From Bacteroidota bacterium (GTDB taxonomy: Bacteria; Bacteroidota; Ignavibacteria; UBA10030; UBA8401): DNA of 15,173 nt. Every line of letters begins with the position of its first letter. The first letter of the stretch is position 1. The stretch is from the NCBI GenBank assembly GCA_030824295.1, contig JAVBYA010000478.1:1-15173 (forward strand), given 5' to 3'. The translations under genes and the position numbers were made by a program. The notes under the pieces are model-generated. The model was not told the origin of the DNA. It searched no databases and saw only the letters and a program-made list of their open reading frames with translations. Shown in pieces: positions 12,550-15,173 of this stretch.

Positions 12550-13659
12550 ATGCGTGTCATTCTTTTCCTCTGCTCCCTCTCGCTTCTGTTCGCGCACGAT
12601 CCTCACAAACAGGGACGCGTGCTCATCTATCCGGACATTCCGGGATATATCACGCTCAAAGCGGATCTGCACCAGCACACGGTCTTCTCTGACGGCGAGG
12701 TCTGGCCAACCATCCGTGTGGAAGAGGCGCTGAAGGATGGACTCGACGCGATCTCGCTGACGGAGCATCTGGAATACCAGCCGCATAAGAACGACATCCC
12801 CCATCCGGACCGGAACCGCGCATTCGCGCTGGCTGTTGCCGCTGCCAAGGAGAAGAAACTCATTGTTGTCAACGGCTCGGAGATCACCCGCCGCATGCCG
12901 CCGGGACACAGCAACGCCGTGTTCCTCTCCGATGCGAACAAGATGCTCATTGCCGATTCCGTTGAGGTCTTCCGGGAAGCAAAACGCCAGGGCGCGTTCG
13001 TTTTCTGGAATCACCCGCATTGGATCGGTCAGATGAAGGACGGCACAGCGAAACTGACCGAAGTGCACAAAGCACTGCTCAAAGAAAGACTGCTGGACGG
13101 CATCGAAGTGGTGAATGAGGATTCATATTCGGACGAAGCGCTGCAGATCGCACTCGACCATAATCTGACCATGATGGGATCTTCGGACATCCACGGTCTG
13201 ATCGACTGGCAGTACAATGTGCCGGAAGGTCGTCGTCCCGTCACGCTCATCTTCGCAACGAGCCGCACCGATTCCGCCATGAAAGAAGCGCTCTTCGCCC
13301 GCCGGACCGTCGTCAGTTTCAACAATACGCTCATCGGACGGGAGGAGATCCTGCTTCCGCTTCTCGTGCGTTCGCTCACCGTGGAAAGCGCCGCATACTC
13401 CGGCAAGACCTCCGTGCTGACGGTGAAACTGCGGAACAACACCAGCTCCGACCTCATCCTTCAGAACACCGGCGACTACTTGTTCTATGACAATATCTCC
13501 GTCCTCACCGCGCCGGCGAATAGCGTCACCACGCTGCGGGTGAAGACGATGCAGAACCTCGCTTCCCTGCAGCTGAAGTTCACCGTCCTGAGCGCCGTCA
13601 CCGCACCCAAGACGCATCCAACACTGGTCATTCCTGTCACTGTGAAAACGGAGAAATAG
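12550..13659 (+). CDS. secreted PHP-domain phosphoesterase-like protein
   Basis: 369 residues. Short signal peptide (1-15), then a PHP-type metal-dependent hydrolase domain (about 34-230) that would act on phosphate esters in the periplasm. Metal-binding residues are visible: DLHQHT-FSDG (H41, H43, D48), TEHLE (E72, H73), E111 and H120 in NGSEITRRMPPGHS, NHPHW (H155, H157), and SSDIHG (D213, H215). Residues about 265-369 form a beta-rich C-terminal domain, perhaps a binding module, seen in many such exported PHP proteins. GGAG (12541-12544) five bases before the ATG supports the start. The next three genes follow at 5, 3 and 9 bp, so this is the first gene of an operon. The substrate is unknown. 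Confidence 0.9.
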   Translation: MRVILFLCSLSLLFAHDPHKQGRVLIYPDIPGYITLKADLHQHTVFSDGEVWPTIRVEEALKDGLDAISLTEHLEYQPHKNDIPHPDRNRAFALAVAAAKEKKLIVVNGSEITRRMPPGHSNAVFLSDANKMLIADSVEVFREAKRQGAFVFWNHPHWIGQMKDGTAKLTEVHKALLKERLLDGIEVVNEDSYSDEALQIALDHNLTMMGSSDIHGLIDWQYNVPEGRRPVTLIFATSRTDSAMKEALFARRTVVSFNNTLIGREEILLPLLVRSLTVESAAYSGKTSVLTVKLRNNTSSDLILQNTGDYLFYDNISVLTAPANSVTTLRVKTMQNLASLQLKFTVLSAVTAPKTHPTLVIPVTVKTEK

Positions 13660-13664
13660 CGAAC

Positions 13665-13967
13665 ATGAAAACTCGCACCATTGTACCGGCATTTTTTACT
13701 GCCCTTTTCTCCTTACTTTTTCTCTCCGGCTGCTTCCCGCATCAGGGACCGGAGGCGAACATCGAACCGGCCGGTTTCTTCACCGGTATCTGGCATGGAT
13801 GGATCGCGCCGTTCTCGCTCATCGTCGGACTCTTCGATGCAGATGTCGTGCTGTACGCACGGAACAATACCGGCTGGTGGTACGACCTCGGCTTCTACAT
13901 GGCGGTCATCTCCGGATTCGGCGGACTGGCATTCACTCGGCGGCAGCCCCGCAACGAACATCGGTGA
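13665..13967 (+). CDS. small lipoprotein with membrane segments, function unknown
   Basis: 100 residues. A lipoprotein signal peptide ends at LSGC (20-23), so C23 should be lipidated. The rest has two hydrophobic stretches: WHGWIAPFSLIVGLF near 43-57 and FYMAVISGFGGLAF near 77-90. Between them is a polar NNTGWWYDL piece that ends before the second stretch. Short proteins with this GFFTGIWHGWIAPFSLI ... NNTGWWYD-GFY-A-ISGFGG pattern recur in Bacteroidota as hypothetical genes (recognised from memory, no family name known to me). It sits five bases after the PHP stop, so it is translated from the same message. A role as a subunit or anchor for the PHP protein is only a guess. Confidence 0.75.
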   Translation: MKTRTIVPAFFTALFSLLFLSGCFPHQGPEANIEPAGFFTGIWHGWIAPFSLIVGLFDADVVLYARNNTGWWYDLGFYMAVISGFGGLAFTRRQPRNEHR

Positions 13968-13970
13968 ACC

Positions 13971-14657
13971 ATGCAACGGCGTGCAATATCGATCCGCATG
14001 GCAATGCTGTTATTCGCGGCAGTCATCACCGTGGAAGCAGATGCGCAATTGAAACATCTCGATGATTTTCATAGCGTTATCGATGTTGGTGTTGCGCGAC
14101 TGCGTTCCGGAGCGGATGCAGCATACGAAGCCGGTTTTCAGTACACCAATAACGGTTCTTTTGGGGTCGGCTTCAGTTATCTGAGCACACAGTCGGATCC
14201 CCGGCGGCAGGGATTCGGTATCGGTGCGGAGAAAGCGCTCTACCGACCGACTGACAGCATCGGCATCGGCCTGACCCTGTTCGGATCCGTCTCCACGGCA
14301 AGGAATAAGACCAGCGTTTCTATTCCTCTCAGTACCGCGTGGGACCGGGAGATCCTCCTCAGGAGTACGATCACCGAACAACAGACCGTGTTCAGCGGCG
14401 GTGCAGAGCTCTACCTCCACACACCGCGTTGGCCGATCGATGTAGAACCATTCCTGCGGGCAGGATACTCCATTATCCGGACCTCCACAGGAGGTTCGGT
14501 GCAGTATGCGAATGCACTCTCCGCTGCGTGCGGAGCGGACCTTCTTGTTTCGTTCACATCAACGGACAGGATCATCCTCACTCAGGGAATGGTCTTCTCC
14601 GAACGTTCAACACCGGCCCTGCTCGGTCGGGTGATCTTCAGTCACTCCTATCACTAA
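13971..14657 (+). CDS. exported protein, probably outer-membrane beta-barrel-like
   Basis: 228 residues, no family recognised. A signal peptide (about 9-26, cleavage near ADA-QLK) is followed by alternating hydrophobic/polar strands such as GFQYTNNGSFGVGFSYL, GIGAEKALY, IGIGLTLFGSVS, FSGGAELYLH, PFLRAGYSII, and the end VIFSHSYH. This is the look of an outer-membrane beta-barrel of 8 to 10 strands with a C-terminal barrel signal. The start is three bases after the lipoprotein gene stop; no ribosome binding site, so translation coupling is likely. Function unknown. Confidence 0.7.
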   Translation: MQRRAISIRMAMLLFAAVITVEADAQLKHLDDFHSVIDVGVARLRSGADAAYEAGFQYTNNGSFGVGFSYLSTQSDPRRQGFGIGAEKALYRPTDSIGIGLTLFGSVSTARNKTSVSIPLSTAWDREILLRSTITEQQTVFSGGAELYLHTPRWPIDVEPFLRAGYSIIRTSTGGSVQYANALSAACGADLLVSFTSTDRIILTQGMVFSERSTPALLGRVIFSHSYH

Positions 14658-14666
14658 AGAACCTGA

Positions 14667-15065
14667 ATGGTACGAATCTTTCTCTGCATACTTGCTCTGC
14701 TGTTTACCGCTGTGGTGCAGATGTCCGCACAGAGGATGGAAACACCTGCGGACACCGCTCTCACACTGCTCCGCATGCCGGACCCCGGCATCCTGCTGGA
14801 GCAGCCGGTCTTCACTCTGCCGTTCACCTTTGCCGTCGCGCAGCCGGAACTGAACCGTCAGTTACCGCTCTATCAGTCCTTTGCCGGCACGCCGCAGTCG
14901 TTCGCATGGGAACGCTCCGTCCCGACCGATCTCACAGCGCCGCTCATGCTGCAGCTGTATCAGTCTCCGGCCGAGAAAGCGTTCCGCATCACCCTCTCCG
15001 GCGCCATGACCGCCGGCGCCGTCTACATGGCATACAAACACGTAAAGAAGTACGGATTCAAATGA
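14667..15065 (+). CDS. small exported protein with C-terminal membrane segment, function unknown
   Basis: 132 residues. A signal peptide (1-21, ending SAQ) is followed by a Pro-rich middle part (MPDPGILLEQPVFTLPF) and a weakly hydrophobic C-terminal stretch (FRITLSGAMTAGAVYMAY) before a basic tail KHVKKYGFK. It begins nine bases after the previous gene and closes the operon. No known family recognised. The remaining 108 bp to the window edge (15066-15173) hold no gene or clear terminator. Confidence 0.65.
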   Translation: MVRIFLCILALLFTAVVQMSAQRMETPADTALTLLRMPDPGILLEQPVFTLPFTFAVAQPELNRQLPLYQSFAGTPQSFAWERSVPTDLTAPLMLQLYQSPAEKAFRITLSGAMTAGAVYMAYKHVKKYGFK

Positions 15066-15173
15066 TTGTATCATTTCGGCGAGAATTAGTTTGTCGTTGC
15101 CGGTGTTAACTTCTGTTCATCACTTCTGTTTTCGCACGATCTCACATCCATCATTTTTTCATTTCTTTGCGTG

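Overview
The window reads as a chromosome segment from a bacterium of the Bacteroidota / Ignavibacteriota / Kapabacteria neighbourhood. The supporting signs are a reporter-type two-component-regulator propeller protein, a secreted S9 peptidase, an M64 peptidase, a DUF6265 protein and a membrane-anchored haem-binding protein, together with mostly weak ribosome binding sites and gene-poor spacers full of short interspersed repeats. GC content looks moderately high (high fifties per cent, by eye) in the genes and lower in the repeat array. No rRNA, tRNA, CRISPR array or classical insertion sequence was seen.

Layout. (1) 1-3447, plus strand: the 3' part of a class A beta-lactamase (start outside the window), a secreted propeller protein, an AraC-type regulator and a small secreted DUF6265 protein. 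Three copies of one palindromic repeat sit directly behind three of these genes. (2) 3448-3948: a gene-free spacer with hairpins and a 180-bp-spaced repeat pair. (3) 3949-5859, minus strand: a secreted prolyl-oligopeptidase-family (S9) peptidase. (4) 5998-7070: five units of an approximately 145-172 bp repeat, the middle one carrying a small GIY-YIG nuclease gene on the minus strand. (5) 7094-10377, minus strand: a bidirectional-looking terminator and a four-gene signalling operon. In transcription order this is a membrane SpoIIE/PP2C phosphatase, a roadblock/LC7 protein, a single-domain receiver, and a receiver with a helical N-domain and an Ala/Pro linker. (6) 10486-15065, plus strand: a membrane-anchored mono-haem protein, a secreted M64 metallopeptidase, then a tight four-gene run (secreted PHP-domain hydrolase, lipoprotein, barrel-like exported protein, small exported protein).

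How it fits together. The signalling operon looks like a self-contained regulatory module in which a membrane phosphatase, a small GTPase-regulator-like protein and two closely related receivers with an unusual phosphorylation loop are co-expressed. The rest is mainly cell-envelope and secreted functions.

The least ordinary part is the GIY-YIG/repeat array. The nuclease gene lies inside one repeat unit, its stop codon is supplied by the repeat consensus, and the gene-less units look like non-autonomous derivatives. One unit has lost exactly its 22-bp hairpin palindrome. This resembles the logic of REP/RAYT or MITE/transposase pairs but with a GIY-YIG protein; that mobility is an inference from the sequence, not shown by it.
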